Shown in pieces: positions 23,656 through 34,766 of a stretch of DNA of 64,000 nucleotides. The stretch spans positions 310,001 to 374,000 of the forward strand of contig NHNW01000010.1 of NCBI GenBank assembly GCA_002786025.1, in the 5' to 3' direction. The stretch is from Zasmidium citrigriseum. Taxonomy: Eukaryota; Ascomycota; Dothideomycetes; Mycosphaerellales; Mycosphaerellaceae. Below the pieces are notes generated by a model. It saw only the letters and a program-made list of their open reading frames with translations, was not told where the DNA came from and did not search any database. The position numbers were made by a program, and so were the translations under genes. Each line of letters begins with the position of its first letter. The stretch's first letter is position 1.

Positions 23656-24759
23656 ATGGCGACTACCGTGGACAAAATCAAGGAGATCGAGTCGGAGATG
23701 GCCAGGACGCAGAAGAACAAGGCCACTTCTTTCCACTTGGGCCAGTTGAAGGCGAAATTGGCCAAGCTCAAGAAAGAGTTGCTCACACCCACTGGTGGCG
23801 GAGGCGGCGGTGGTGTTGGTTTCGATGTCGCGCGTACTGGTGTGGCCTCGGTCGGCTTCATAGGTTTCCCTTCAGTGGGTAAATCTACTCTGATGTCACG
23901 ACTCACAGGCCAGCACTCGGAAGCCGCTGCATACGAATTCACCACCCTCACAACCGTCCCCGGCCAGGTGATCTATAACGGAGCCAAGATCCAGATTCTT
24001 GATCTTCCTGGTATCATTCAGGGTGCCAAGGACGGTAAGGGAAGAGGTAGGCAGGTCATTGCTGTCGCAAAGACATGTCATCTTATTTTCATCGTCCTGG
24101 ATGTGAACAAGCCGCTTACGGACAAGCGCGTCATCGAGACTGAGTTGGAGGGCTTTGGCATTCGGATTAACAAGCAGCCGCCGAATATCAAGATCACCAA
24201 GAAGGACAAGGGAGGCATTTCCATCACCACGACCCAGACGCTGTCGCACATCGACCATGACGAGATCAAGGCTGTCATGAATGAGTACCGAATGGCCAAC
24301 TGCGACATTGCAATCCGATGCGACGCTACCGTGGACGACCTGATCGATGTCATTGAGGCGAAGAACCGAGCATACATTCCCGTCATCTACGCCCTCAACA
24401 AGATCGACGCCATCAGTATCGAGGAGCTGGACCTCCTTTACCGCATTCCGAACGCTTGCCCGATCTCTTCTGAACATGGGTGGAACATCGATGAGCTCCT
24501 GGAGCAAATGTGGGAGAAGCTCAACCTGCGCCGAGTCTACACCAAGCCGAAGGGCAAGCTTCCAGACTACACTGCGCCAGTTGTGCTCAGAAGTACGGCC
24601 AGCACTGTGGAAGATTTCTGTAACTCCATCCACAAGACCATCGTCGACCAATTCCGTATCGCTATTGTTTATGGTCGCAGCGTGAAGCATCAGCCTCAGC
24701 GAGTCGGTCTCAGCCACCAGTTGGAAGACGAAGACATTATTACGATTATCAAGAAATGA
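23656..24759 (+). CDS. RBG1: Developmentally regulated GTP-binding protein 1 (Rbg1/DRG1)
   Basis: Single exon, 367 residues, the usual length (yeast Rbg1 is similar). A basic N-terminal helical part ([16 protein letters not shown]) is followed by seven glycines, then G1 GFPSVGKST (residues 70-78), G3 DLPGIIQGA (116-124), the G4 motif NKID and the [14 protein letters not shown]5 region. It ends with the TGS domain (about 290-367, ending [12 protein letters not shown]). DRG1 GTPases bind polysomes with a DFRP partner (Tma46/ZC3H15) and help stalled ribosomes. The cytosolic role is taken from the family. The lack of introns contrasts with most neighbours. Confidence 0.97.
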   Translation: MATTVDKIKEIESEMARTQKNKATSFHLGQLKAKLAKLKKELLTPTGGGGGGGVGFDVARTGVASVGFIGFPSVGKSTLMSRLTGQHSEAAAYEFTTLTTVPGQVIYNGAKIQILDLPGIIQGAKDGKGRGRQVIAVAKTCHLIFIVLDVNKPLTDKRVIETELEGFGIRINKQPPNIKITKKDKGGISITTTQTLSHIDHDEIKAVMNEYRMANCDIAIRCDATVDDLIDVIEAKNRAYIPVIYALNKIDAISIEELDLLYRIPNACPISSEHGWNIDELLEQMWEKLNLRRVYTKPKGKLPDYTAPVVLRSTASTVEDFCNSIHKTIVDQFRIAIVYGRSVKHQPQRVGLSHQLEDEDIITIIKK

Positions 24760-25346
24760 GAGCAAGCATGCTATGACTTATGGGTTGATGACCATGTTGA
24801 TGGAGTGAGTTCGCACTGTTGGGACCTCGCCGACACCACGACGGCGCAGCCGACCAGCCGGCCGGCAAGCTGCACCGCCTGTTCAGGTCGTCTTACGCAT
24901 GCACATGGGGCAACGACGTGCAAGCATGCATATTCCCGATCGCCAGTGGCGCGTGAGAGCCAATACAGTCGAGAGCACGGCTCATTCTTATCACGGACTG
25001 GTCGTACGAGACAACCACGAACGTTGGGTGCAGAGATGCTGAGCTTCGGACGCTAAGCTTGCTTTGCGCAGCTTTCCATCGTGCATGGAGTTGCGCATTG
25101 GTGCCCGGAGCCGAGTGCAGCGATTCGACGGCAGAGACGCAAGGATGATGATCAATCGAAGGAGAGAGCGATCCTGTACGTGGTAAAACGAATGAACGCA
25201 ACAGTTGCAATGCTATCATCTTCGAAATAAGCAAGAAGCGTCTTTTGTCCCATTCTGTTACGTTTAGTGTCTGGCACACTGCTGACGTGCATTTAGCAGT
25301 ACCCTGGCCCTTCTGATCCTGGCATCCTGTCGTGTTGAATCTCATC
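24760..25346. other. Convergent 3' intergenic region
   Basis: About 590 bp. The RBG1 frame stays open for 98 codons past its TGA but with composition unlike protein. No gene is supported. Confidence 0.55.
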
Positions 25347-27592
25347 TTACATCACGACAGCCACATGATCGTCCATGTATTTCGAAATGTCACCCAAGAA
25401 GCATGCCGCGATGATGCTAATTACACCAAAGGCAATGCTGACCTGGAATACAACGTCAGTACCTCATGTGGTCCACAATCCGAACACCTCCACTTACATA
25501 GTACACATATACGTAAGATTCTGCGTACGCAATTTGACCAGCGGTAATTATGGCCTCGTGGGCCCCTGGAACGCCGGCAACACCTGGAAGGTCACCAATT
25601 CGCTCGATCAGGGACTCGCTCGTCAAGGCGATGGCCTCTCCGATGATGGTCTCGTTGGTTATGTTCAATTGGGTCATCATGTACCCTCCGATGTGCGTCT
25701 GAAGGAGGACTTGAGCTTCACGTCTCAACAAAGAGTTGACTCGCTCGACTTACCATGGCTTTCGGTACGAACTTGGACACGAAGACGTTGTAATAGACGC
25801 AGTCTGGACACAGAAAGTTAGCGAATGTCGGGCTCTAGCACCAAGCATCGTCTTACAGCCTATGCTCCCGCCGATCACGCGGATAGCCAGCGTCAGAGCA
25901 GCTACCGTGGCAATCAAATCATCTGGACAAATGATGGTCGCTGCACAACAGTCAGCACACGGCCCTGGAGAGATTATACTTTCACTCACTGATGATGGAT
26001 GCCGGAACCACAATTCCCCCAATTCCCAGCCCGGCAAGGAAGAGCAAACCCCACAAGGTGGTGATGTTGTCGACCTTTGCAACAGCCAGAGAGCCGCATC
26101 CTGCTGTCATCAATACGGAAGAGGCGATCATCAGCTCCTTGTTGTGCCCGCGGAAGACGGAGAGGAGCCAGAGGACGATGACGGCGCCGCCCATGATGCC
26201 GAAGCTCACGGGCAGACCACGGATTCCAACGCCGACTGGGTCATGGCCGTAGACGTTGAAGGCTTGCGTTGGCCAGAACATCAAGATTGAGAAAAAGTTG
26301 GCTCCAGAGATGAAAGTTATCACCAGAGTGAGGCCCAGGATTCGAGGGTCCTGGCGGAGTCTGCGCGGGAACATTGGATATGGAGCGTATCCTTCCCACA
26401 CCAGGAAAGCGATTAGCATGACGGCTCCTAGGATCAATGGAACGAGGACATGGGCGCTGTCCCAGTCGTATTGATAGCCTCCCCTGGATGAATGTCAGTA
26501 CAGACATGCCTTGCTCGGACTGGAAGGGATGAGAGACTGACCATTGCATTCCCATCTGGACAAAGAAAGTCAGCAAAGTCTACAACATCGCAGCCGCGAC
26601 TGAACTCACCATGAACAGCAACATGCCGCCGATGCTCAGAAGTCCTCCGATGTAGTCAATCTGGCGAAGCACCTCCTTCCTGGACATGCCCTCGCTATTG
26701 ACTCGAGGCGGAGGGAAGTAGAAGATGGCGATCATGAGAAGACCGATGAAAGCCCATACACCACAGATCAATCCACACCATCTCCAGGTGGAGTAGTATG
26801 CGATCAGCTGGCCATACAGGACGCTTGGCACGAAGGGTACGATTGTGAATATCAGGACTGCAACGTACTTCCCACGCTTGCTTGTCGGCGCCAGCTCTGA
26901 CGTGGCAGCAAGGGCGGTCAGTTCGTTGATTCCAGCACCCACACCGGCGAAGACCATGCCACAGATGAAGTAGTTCCTGGGAGACAGGAGCAGGGCGTCA
27001 GCGAGCGTTCGATTCGGGAGGCCAAGAGCCTCTCCATGCATTCCACTTACATGTCATGGACGGTCGAGCAGATGATCATACCCAACACCAAAAGGCCAGC
27101 TCCGATCAACGAGACGTAACGCCTCCCAATCAAATCCGAAATCGACCCCACAAAGGGACAAATCGCAGCAAGAGAAAGCAAGTTGGCAAGGACGAACCAG
27201 ACCCATCGATCGGTACCGCCAATGTCGCCGTAGATGTACGGCGGCACACCACCGAACAAGTAGACTGGAATCTGCGATCCGGTCCACAAGAAAGCCATGG
27301 CGACTAGACTCATCATTCGAGCAAAGCTCATGCGAGGTTCGGCATCGTGGTTCTCCTCGTCGCCGTAGGTTCGAAGGCCGTTCTTCTCGTAGTAATTGGT
27401 ATGGCCTGGGACTCGCTCGTTGGTGTGGATCTCTTCAATGTGCGTCATTTCAGGCTTCTCGCCAGGGGGCGTGCGGTCTGAGTTGTCTGGATCGCATCTT
27501 GATCAGTCCTGATCCTTGACGCCTTCTTTGATGCCTTATCGGTACGACTTACCTGAGCTGCCAGCTCGTTCTGTCACGTTCTGATCTGCCAT
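25347..27592 (-). CDS. MFS transporter, Tri12/fungal efflux family (first copy)
   Basis: CDS complement join(25347..25442, 25498..25698, 25754..25803, 25857..25940, 25990..26483, 26542..26555, 26610..26976, 27051..27486, 27553..27592), 593 residues, nine exons. A hydrophilic N-terminus leads into FLWTGSQIPVYLFGGVPPYI, then the MFS motif A GSISDLIGRRYVSL. GMVFAGVGAGINELTAL and SELAPTSKRGKYVA are signature blocks of the Tri12-like family (PF06609), proton-driven exporters or siderophore-type carriers with 14 helices. A late block, ICPDDLIATVAALTLAIRVI then GGSIGYCVYYNVF, confirms the join of four short exons. A 14 bp exon (26542-26555) is needed to read MQWGGYQYDW. The plasma or vacuolar membrane is likely; the substrate is unknown. 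Confidence 0.92.
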
Positions 27593-28046
27593 CTTGAGAA
27601 GTCTATCTTCCAATCGAGGTGCAAAGCAAAAGCCTTATCGAAGAAGACGTTGGGATCTCAAGAACTCAAAGCCGTATCTTCAATCTAAAGAACGATATGA
27701 ACGAAGCCCGGCTATGCCACGACGACGAGGAACGTCCGAGTCAACTCCTCTTGGTACCTATCACCGCTCTCTAGAACAGACTGCACAGATGTGTTCTCGG
27801 CCTGGGGGATCTGGGGTATACCCGTGGGCCAAACGCGGAGAACCTTGCAAGGGCGTGCAGGCTCGCGAGCAAATGTTGTGATCCTTCGCAGGGTTGACTT
27901 GCATGTGTTGGCTCTGGTGAGCGAATTACTGTTTGCTTTGAAGGGGGCGTGATGGTTGGGTGGATAGGTGAGTACGAGGTGGGATCGAAAAGGGGCTGGC
28001 TGATGGATATGCATTTCTCCATATCCTGGCTCTGTATTGCGGAGAT

Positions 28047-28086
28047 GATAGTAATTACTATCCTCATGAGTGTTGTGCTCTGATAA
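28047..28086. promoter_or_regulatory. Candidate GATA-factor sites
   Basis: GATAGTAATTACTATC at 28047-28062 is a perfect palindrome. Read with its flank it gives TGATAG, and TGATAA follows at 28081; both fit HGATAR, the target of fungal GATA regulators of nitrogen or iron genes. They lie about 450-490 bp upstream of the MFS start at 27592. Regulation is inferred. Confidence 0.35.
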
Positions 28087-29064
28087 ATGCTAATGTGTAA
28101 TCAGTCCCTGCATCGACCACGTGTTGGCACTGAACTCTCTCCTTATTGCTCGTCTAACACACGCCTCATCAGTTGTCTGCCAGATTGAATGTCTCCTTAT
28201 TCTCGGATCCGGAGACTCTTTCTACCGCCACGTCGTATCAATGAAAGGGAATCACCGACCCCGCAATAACTGTTGAAGGAGCTGCAGTGCAAAGTGGATA
28301 TCTGGACACCTCCCATGTGCAGATCCCCCAGTCCCCAAGACCGTTAAGCAAAAGTGGAATGATTGATGCTTGGTTTCGTAGCGAAAGCATCCCATCGAGA
28401 AGGCTTCGATGGACTTTGATTAAACGTTCGTTTCGCTGTTCGACAAAGCGTTCGAACAGTGTTGTGTTTCGATGTCTCTGTCTTTCCAAAGGATGGCTGT
28501 CTCGCAACTGCAAGCCGCCGGTTAAGGAACTCCGACGTTACCAATCACCGCATTCAAGCTCCGCGTGGGCAGAAGGACGATCGCGAACAGCTCCGACGCA
28601 TCAAATCGCTGCTATGTCGTACGAGTCGCGCAGGTCGAGTCAAGCGGTTCTAGGCGGCTGAGGAGGTGATGTTGCAGCCTGATTGGGTGTCGATTGCAAG
28701 CAGCTCTCAGGTTTAGAAGAGTGAAGAATGGCATTCAACGACAACGGCGTAGCACAGTCTTTGAGACGAAGGAAAGAGAGAAGGCAATGTTTAAGTAACC
28801 ATTGACTTTCGTGAATCGAGAAACACTCGCGCTGGAAACAAGAACGTTTGAACACTGCTCTTCGCCGTGATCACTTTCCATCCATCATGAAGCAAGAAAC
28901 CCATCAAAAACTAATCTTCAGTGCACATCAATTTTCAAAGCAAACTCCAAACACCGAATAATCGCCATGTCCATCCTAGAATCAGACGGCTTCCATAGCC
29001 CTTTCAAAGTGTCGTATTGTCCAGCTCGGCGTCGTCGTCGGCATCGTCAATCATTCATGAGAAG

Positions 29065-29153
29065 TCGTGCCAAGCAAGGCATGAAGACTCATTGCAGAAG
29101 TGATCAATGCAGCCAGCCATGGCCCCTAAAGAATCGTGCCAAGCAAGGCATGA
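29065..29153. repeat. Short direct repeat, 2 x 20 bp
   Basis: The 20-mer tcgtgccaagcaaggcatga occurs exactly at 29065-29084 and 29134-29153, 69 bp apart, about 100 bp beyond the 3' end of the coiled-coil gene. The origin is unknown, possibly a small local duplication in its 3' UTR. Confidence 0.7.
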
Positions 29154-29256
29154 GGAATCAGGGGCAAAAGCATTGGCATAGCTGGTCGACGACGTGCTCG
29201 GGCGAGCCAAAAGTCAAAATGCTGTCATGTCCATCCAATAAAGCGTCTGCGTCTCA

Positions 29257-32133
29257 TCAATCTTCAGGAATATCGGCCGCTCCTTGTGCCCGCAAGGTTT
29301 CCTCAGCGACACTCTGTTGCAGCCTCTTGTTTCTGTTCTTTCTCTGCTCGCCATCGACGAAGGTCGGGTTCGCGTACTTCTGAGGGTCTTCTCTGGCCTG
29401 TCTCTTCAACCTCTCAGTCTCTTTCGCGCGCTTCTTCTGGCCAGATGTCATTGGCTCGATGGCTTTCTCTGCGACAGCGGTATCATTCTCATCATTCACT
29501 CGGCCGCCCTCGGCTGGATCTTCTGGTACCGCCTGGTGTGCGCCACCATCGATTGGTGCCGTCTGCTCCTCCTTGGATACTGAGAAGTTGTCCTCAGTGG
29601 CACCACTCAATTTCGGAGATCCGCCCATGACTTTTGCAACGGGGCCAAAATTGAAGTTTTGCGGTGTTGTTGGCCGGCTAGCATTGCCATTTGGAGTGAT
29701 GGTTCCTGCAGCGTGCGACTCATCAAGGCCACTACGATCGAACTTGAAAACGTTCTTGGACGCTTGCGTGCTCGAGACTTTCGATAGTTCACTCATCGAC
29801 GCTGGCTTCACGCTCTGTGAGTCTTGTGTGTTGAATGTTGGAACGATGCTGGCCTTGGAAACCTTGGTCTCCCAACTCACGGGCGGTGTCATCGACGAAG
29901 TCGCCGGCGGAGAGACCTGTTTAGCATATTTCAGCGGCCGAGGTTGTGCATCATCTCCGTTTGTCGTTGCTTCTTTCAGTGGCTTACTATCGAACTTGGG
30001 GGCTTGGTTCATCTTGTTCGCGTTGAGATCGCAGGGGACACACTCTCTCTGAGAGCTGCTGTTGGACACGACACTGTTCTCTCCATTTGCCATCGCTTCG
30101 GTGAGTGGCTTGCGATCGAATGTAATGGCTTGGTTCGTCTTGTTCTCGTTGAGATAGCAAGACATAGAAGACTCTCGCTGAAAGCTGCTGTTGGACGCGA
30201 CGGTATTCGATTGTTCCGGCTGCTTGTGTGCGGCTCGGTCAGAGCTATCATCCACGACGGTATCGTATTGGTCTGGGACCGTGTTTCGAGTCGCCTTGGA
30301 ACCGAAGCAGCCACCACTGCCGAGTGAAAAGAAGCTGCCATTGTAGGAGTTGCCGTTGCGAATCACTGATGAGGTAGCCGTCGTGGAACGGAGCGTCTGA
30401 CTGCCTCTCGGGATGGCAGTGGCATGAGCAGCGCCAAACACGAAACCAGAGTTCTTCGTAGAGAAATCGAAGCCTCCATTTTGAGTTGCGGAAGAGGAGA
30501 GGGAAAGGGTCGTGGCAGCCTCTTGTGCCTCCATTCTCTTCAGTGCCATTCGGAACAGTTCTGCCTCCCACGCCTCGCAGTAATTGAAACCTTCAACCAA
30601 TGCTGCAACGCGCTCTTCAAGCAGGTAGATGCTGAAGACCGAGCAATCCGGAAGTTGGCCGTGGATGAGAAAGTTCTCCTTGGTGTCTTCCGGAAGGTTG
30701 CAATCTCGACCAGGTCCGTCCAGGAACTGCTGTCTCGCTCGCCTACGGACATTGGCGTCATACTCTGCATTGTATTCGCTCATGTCCTCGGCCTCTTTCT
30801 CGAGCGTCTGGATCTGAGCCACCTGCTCGGCATTGTCGTCCGTAAGGCTCTTGTTGTCTTTCTTGAGCTTCTCGTTGGCACTGTTGAGCTTCTTGTTGCT
30901 CTTCGATAGCTCTTCAATCTGTTGCTCGTTCCGGTGAAGGATCTTTTGGCCCACCTCACATTGACCAAGAAGACCCATTACATTCTGATCAGCTTGTCCA
31001 AGATCGCTGAGCAGATCCCAGATATTATCGTTGTTGGCGTCGTTGGCTTGACGAAGCTTGAAGATCTCATCCTCTAGACTTGTGATGGTCTTTGACGACT
31101 GGACGTTCTTGCATGCGGTAGCGTACTCCTCGTACTTGGTCTTGATTTGCTTGTTCTTTGATTCGATGATCCAAGACAGACCGGTGACTTGCCTCTCGTG
31201 CTTTTCGACGCTGATTTTCAACTCTCTGAGCTCCGTGGTAGCCTGTCCATGTTCCTTCTTCATGCTCTCCAGGTCTTCGCCGTATTTTCTACGAGACTTT
31301 TCGATGCCGATGCAGTAATTCTCGAGACTGACTTTCTCTGACGTGGCCTTGTTGCACTTAGAAATGGCACTCTTCGCTTTATGGTTCGCCTCCTCGAGTT
31401 CCAATTCCAGCGCTGCGATCTTCTTATCTCGACTCGCGACGTCTTGCTCGCGAGCCGCCAAGGCAAGACGCAGCCTCCGGTCGTGTCCAAGTACATGAGC
31501 AAGAAGAGGTGTTTCGTTGCGTTCGAGGAGTACTCCGGGGCTGAACACAGCGTACAGGCAGATGCCGAGGATTTCGATGAGACCGAATGCGAGAAGAAAA
31601 GTGCCTCGACCGTCCAGCTGCTTGTCGATCTCGGGTATCGTGACGTGAAGGATTCCTGTCAGAACCTTGAGCCACTTCTTCTCTCGAATCTTGGCCAAAA
31701 CGCGGGAGAAGGGTGTCGGAAGGAGGAAGCCAAGGAGAAAGAAGACCAGTTCGAGGGCGTAAGGAAAGGCAGTGGTGGTGGTGGCGGGACTCGAGTCCAA
31801 CGTCAACGCTTCGAGGACCGACCAGCCCAATGTAGATGTATCCATTGCGCTGGTTTCGGGTGAAGTCGTGGTGATCTCGACTTGGGCGGGCGCGGGCGAC
31901 GGGTAGTAAACAACGAGGGGTGTATGGAAACCACACACGTCCTCGGGCGAGGAAGTTGGAATAGGCACCGTTGAGGGCACCGGCGTGCTGTTGTAAGGTA
32001 AGGGCGTAGGTGCGATTATATCGCCACCTAGCCCCTCTGTCGAGGTAAAGGCATTGCGCAGCATGTGCCACGCAAGGCCCGCCGTGATCGAGGCGGCCGA
32101 GAGGAGACCGACCCCACGACGAGGGAGCGCCAT
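29257..32133 (-). CDS. Large membrane-anchored coiled-coil protein, unknown function
   Basis: Single exon, 958 residues. I do not recognise a family. Hydrophobic helices occur at about 8-25, 125-142 and 178-200, the last two flanking a basic loop. From about 210 to 480 there is a long charged coiled coil rich in Glu, Lys and Leu. The C-terminal half is Ser/Asn/Thr-rich with scattered FG-type motifs (FVFGAAH, GGCFGSK, FNFGPVAK) and a tandem imperfect duplication of about 42 residues (29953-30204). It ends in a basic helix rich in Lys and Arg. The layout (membrane anchor, coiled coil, disordered FG-bearing tail) recalls nuclear-envelope or tethering proteins, but this is only an analogy. Codon use looks normal. 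Confidence 0.75.
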   Translation of the reverse strand: MALPRRGVGLLSAASITAGLAWHMLRNAFTSTEGLGGDIIAPTPLPYNSTPVPSTVPIPTSSPEDVCGFHTPLVVYYPSPAPAQVEITTTSPETSAMDTSTLGWSVLEALTLDSSPATTTTAFPYALELVFFLLGFLLPTPFSRVLAKIREKKWLKVLTGILHVTIPEIDKQLDGRGTFLLAFGLIEILGICLYAVFSPGVLLERNETPLLAHVLGHDRRLRLALAAREQDVASRDKKIAALELELEEANHKAKSAISKCNKATSEKVSLENYCIGIEKSRRKYGEDLESMKKEHGQATTELRELKISVEKHERQVTGLSWIIESKNKQIKTKYEEYATACKNVQSSKTITSLEDEIFKLRQANDANNDNIWDLLSDLGQADQNVMGLLGQCEVGQKILHRNEQQIEELSKSNKKLNSANEKLKKDNKSLTDDNAEQVAQIQTLEKEAEDMSEYNAEYDANVRRRARQQFLDGPGRDCNLPEDTKENFLIHGQLPDCSVFSIYLLEERVAALVEGFNYCEAWEAELFRMALKRMEAQEAATTLSLSSSATQNGGFDFSTKNSGFVFGAAHATAIPRGSQTLRSTTATSSVIRNGNSYNGSFFSLGSGGCFGSKATRNTVPDQYDTVVDDSSDRAAHKQPEQSNTVASNSSFQRESSMSCYLNENKTNQAITFDRKPLTEAMANGENSVVSNSSSQRECVPCDLNANKMNQAPKFDSKPLKEATTNGDDAQPRPLKYAKQVSPPATSSMTPPVSWETKVSKASIVPTFNTQDSQSVKPASMSELSKVSSTQASKNVFKFDRSGLDESHAAGTITPNGNASRPTTPQNFNFGPVAKVMGGSPKLSGATEDNFSVSKEEQTAPIDGGAHQAVPEDPAEGGRVNDENDTAVAEKAIEPMTSGQKKRAKETERLKRQAREDPQKYANPTFVDGEQRKNRNKRLQQSVAEETLRAQGAADIPED
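29953..30204 (-). repeat. Tandem duplication inside the coiled-coil gene (2 x about 126 bp)
   Basis: Two adjacent copies encode SNSSFQRES...NENKTNQA...FDRKPLTEA and SNSSSQREC...NANKMNQA...FDSKPLKEA. They are about 60% identical in protein and in the same frame, so this is a diverged in-frame duplication. Confidence 0.7.
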
Positions 32134-33233
32134 CTCCGCTACTGCTAGGTTGTTTGAAGGTCTGATAGGCGTGCTCGATAGCGTGGTCGCGTGTGTGGTG
32201 GTCGGGGATGCTGGCGCGGTGTTGCTGAGCGTGTGTCAAAATCTCGGAGTGGAGGAAGCGGGCAGGGGGCGACGGTCTTTTTGAATGTGCGCGCAACTTC
32301 GAGGCGGGATCACGGGATGACGACACAGCGACGGAATCAGTGACCGTCAAGCAGATTCACAGCGGGGTCGGCGAGCAATTCACCCGCGAGCGAGGGAGGC
32401 GCGGAGTCCAGGATAGAAGGTCCTAACATTCACTGGCAGCGTCCACCTATCACCGCAGCGTAGCGCAGCATGTTCCACCCCTATACCTGGACTCGGGCCG
32501 ATATATCGAGGCAGAAAGGCGTATTCAACCAGAGCAATCTCACGTATAGTCGTAGGGACTACGCAATCCAATGAGGAAGCCGTACCACTGGAGAACATGT
32601 CGGCAAAGAGTCGTTTGAGTGCACGACTCCTCCACAGCGCTACCGGTTCCAGTAGGTGCACAGATCCCCCTATGATTGCGCTTGGATGCTCACACATATT
32701 TCCAGGGGCAATAAGTGCTTTCGAGAAAGTGGAAGTCCACTGCACCTATCCAAGAGCGTGAAGGACGCAGGTTGACCTTCCATTGTTCGTTGAAGTCCTC
32801 AAACTTTCCATTGTCTTGTTTGTTCATGTCACATCTTTAGCCATGGTCAGATCGTCTTTTGCATTGCGGTCGAACTCGCGAGATCCTTCGCCTTTCCATC
32901 ATCGGCATGGTCCAGGCGATAGCGGAAGAAGTTCCACGCCTCCACGATGGATATGGGTATTACAGTCGCTATAACGTTGGAGATAGAATATATACAAGTG
33001 CGTTTCAAAGAGAATATACAAAGAATTGAGGGTGTGAAAGAAGAGGCAAGGACAGGTGAAGTCGGGATGTGAAAGACGAAAGTGCCGACGAGTTCCGGTC
33101 CGAGATCCCCTGAGCCGACGGCCACGAGCTTGAAACCTTCTCCACTTGTTGCTCGCCGTCATTAAAAGCGGCTCCGTAAGCAAAAGTAGTCAATCTTTGC
33201 TTTTCAAGAAAGACAAAGCAAACAGAATCAACC
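32134..33233. other. Divergent intergenic region
   Basis: 1.1 kb between the coiled-coil gene and the SnoaL-like gene. No recognisable gene or RNA; presumed promoters. Confidence 0.55.
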
Positions 33234-33774
33234 ATGAGCCAATACTCCGCCGCCGTTCCTGGCGATGGCCAGGTGAGACCAGAGATCAAGGCCTACTTCG
33301 AGCGCTTCTATCAAGTCTCAGACACTCCGGATGGGCACGAGAACTACGCAGATATGTTCACGAAGAGCGGAAAGCTCATTATGGGCCCGAACGCGGTTGA
33401 AGGGCGCGATGGTGAGTTTGCAGTGCTTCTCCACCTTCACGCTACTAACGGCAATGACTTCAAGCCATCATTAAAATGCGTCACGGCATGTGGGAGAAGG
33501 TAGCGAAGCGTTCGCACAAGCCGAAGCAGATCTACGCTTTTGGATCCGGATCTGACGATGTTATGTTATTTGGCGACGTTGATTATGTGCTCAAGGATGG
33601 CAAGAGCACGAACGTCGAATGGGCTGCACGAGCGCACTTTAGCAAAGATGAGGGCGAGCTCAAGATGGACTTCTACCAGGTGTATCTTGTGAGTGAATTG
33701 ATCGTTTGTGTGTGCCGTTCGTGCGTGCTGATCATAAGTCGTAGGATACTGCTGCAATGTCGAGGGCAAAGTAG
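33234..33774 (+). CDS. SnoaL/NTF2-like domain protein
   Basis: CDS join(33234..33411, 33465..33688, 33745..33774), 143 residues. The order YFERFYQVSDTPDGHENYAD, KLIMGPNAVEGRDAI, MRHGMWEKVAKRSHKP, YAFGSGSDDVMLFGDVDYVL, WAARAHFSKD and MDFYQVYLDTAAMSRAK matches a common fungal family of small NTF2-fold proteins. The fold is a cone-shaped barrel that may bind or isomerise a small molecule; no catalytic activity has been fixed. There is no signal peptide. Both introns fall in phase and restore the conserved end. Confidence 0.85.
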
Positions 33775-34173
33775 ACGTCGAAACCTTGGTCCACGACCAA
33801 GCGCTGTCATATTTCAACTCGACGTTGTCAATTGCAAGTTGTCCGTCGTTAAGTGCCTAGTTCATTATGCCGTCAATGTCTGTCATCGTAGGCGATTGGA
33901 ACCCAGTAAACCCCTTCATATCGAAACTCCAGCATCGTAGAGGCCGTCTATAAAGTGCTCAGAATAGAGCAGCTTTCACAGAAGGACTTCACTTCCATGT
34001 TGAGGCCGCGGGAGATATGATCCGACTTGAAAAGGATCCGTCTCAGGTGGCATAGTCTTTCCATTTACAAAGACATAGGAGAAGGACTGCTGCTATCTGC
34101 AGTCAGGAATACCTCCGCAGTATCAGGTCCTTATCGTCGCTCAACAGTACTCTCATACCCTTCTCTCTCTCGC
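33775..34173. other. Convergent 3' intergenic region
   Basis: About 400 bp between the SnoaL-like and MPC genes. Nothing recognisable. Confidence 0.6.
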
Positions 34174-34766
34174 TTATTTCCCGGCAACCTTCTGCTCTGC
34201 CTTGTCGACCGCCTTCTCCAAGTCCTTGCCCTCCTGCTTAGCCGCCTTCTTGACCTCATCGCCCATTGAGTCACCCTTCAAGCTCTGCTGGTACATGAAT
34301 ACCCTCGAGCATTGCGTAGCACCAACGCAGAACAGGAGGAAGTTGACACTGGCCAAGAACAAGTTTCGGGGCTTGATCACAAAGCACCAGCGGGTCCAGA
34401 TAAGGCCAGTGGCCATGAGGGCAGCGTTTTGCGAGATGGAGAGCTGGTCGGCGGGACGGGCAAAGTCGGCAGCACCGGCGAGGACGAGACCCCACTGTAG
34501 GAAGACAATACTGAGCAAAGATTCAAGTGGCCGTGCTTTATCGAGCGTCTTACCTTCATGATAGGAGCCCAGAAATGCACAGTCTTAGGTCCAACGGGCG
34601 AGTTCCAGAGCTTGGCGAAAGCGGACTCATTCTTGGTGGCCTCACCAGCCTCCGCGGCGGTGGACTGCATTCTTCGTTGGGCGAATCGAACATTGGTGTT
34701 GATCTGCTGGCGGAAGACGGGTTGGCGGAAGGCGTTGGCGGCGCGGAGGCCGAAGCGCGCGGACAT
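34174..34766 (-). CDS. MPC2: Mitochondrial pyruvate carrier subunit (MPC2/MPC3 type)
   Basis: CDS complement join(34174..34494, 34554..34766), 177 residues. An Arg/Ala-rich presequence (MSARFGLRAANAFRQ...) precedes the conserved block VHFWAPIMKWGLVLAGAADF, RPADQLSISQNAALMATGLI, WTRWCFVIKPRNLFLASVN, the MPC family core with short helices in the inner mitochondrial membrane. With MPC1 it imports pyruvate for the TCA cycle. A Lys-rich C-terminal tail follows. The intron falls between Lys and Trp of PIMKWGL. The gene is divergent from the complex I gene across 292 bp. Confidence 0.95.

Larger units (their letters stand above)
27593..29256. other. 1.66 kb intergenic region upstream of the first MFS gene
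   Basis: No gene is supported. It holds a 16 bp perfect palindrome with GATA sites (28047-28062) and a 20 bp direct repeat (29065-29084 and 29134-29153). The ORF at 28287-28661 has no recognisable features. Confidence 0.5.

Noticed and set aside
24760..25056. 98-codon in-frame open stretch after the RBG1 stop
   Set aside because: The composition is rich in Ser, Thr, His and Cys without hydrophobic or domain pattern, and the stop context TGA G is ordinary. Unlike the APT1 extension it has no recognisable feature, so it is probably chance.
28287..28661. 124-codon plus-strand ORF
   Set aside because: No conserved motif and high Ser/Arg content; not supported as a gene.
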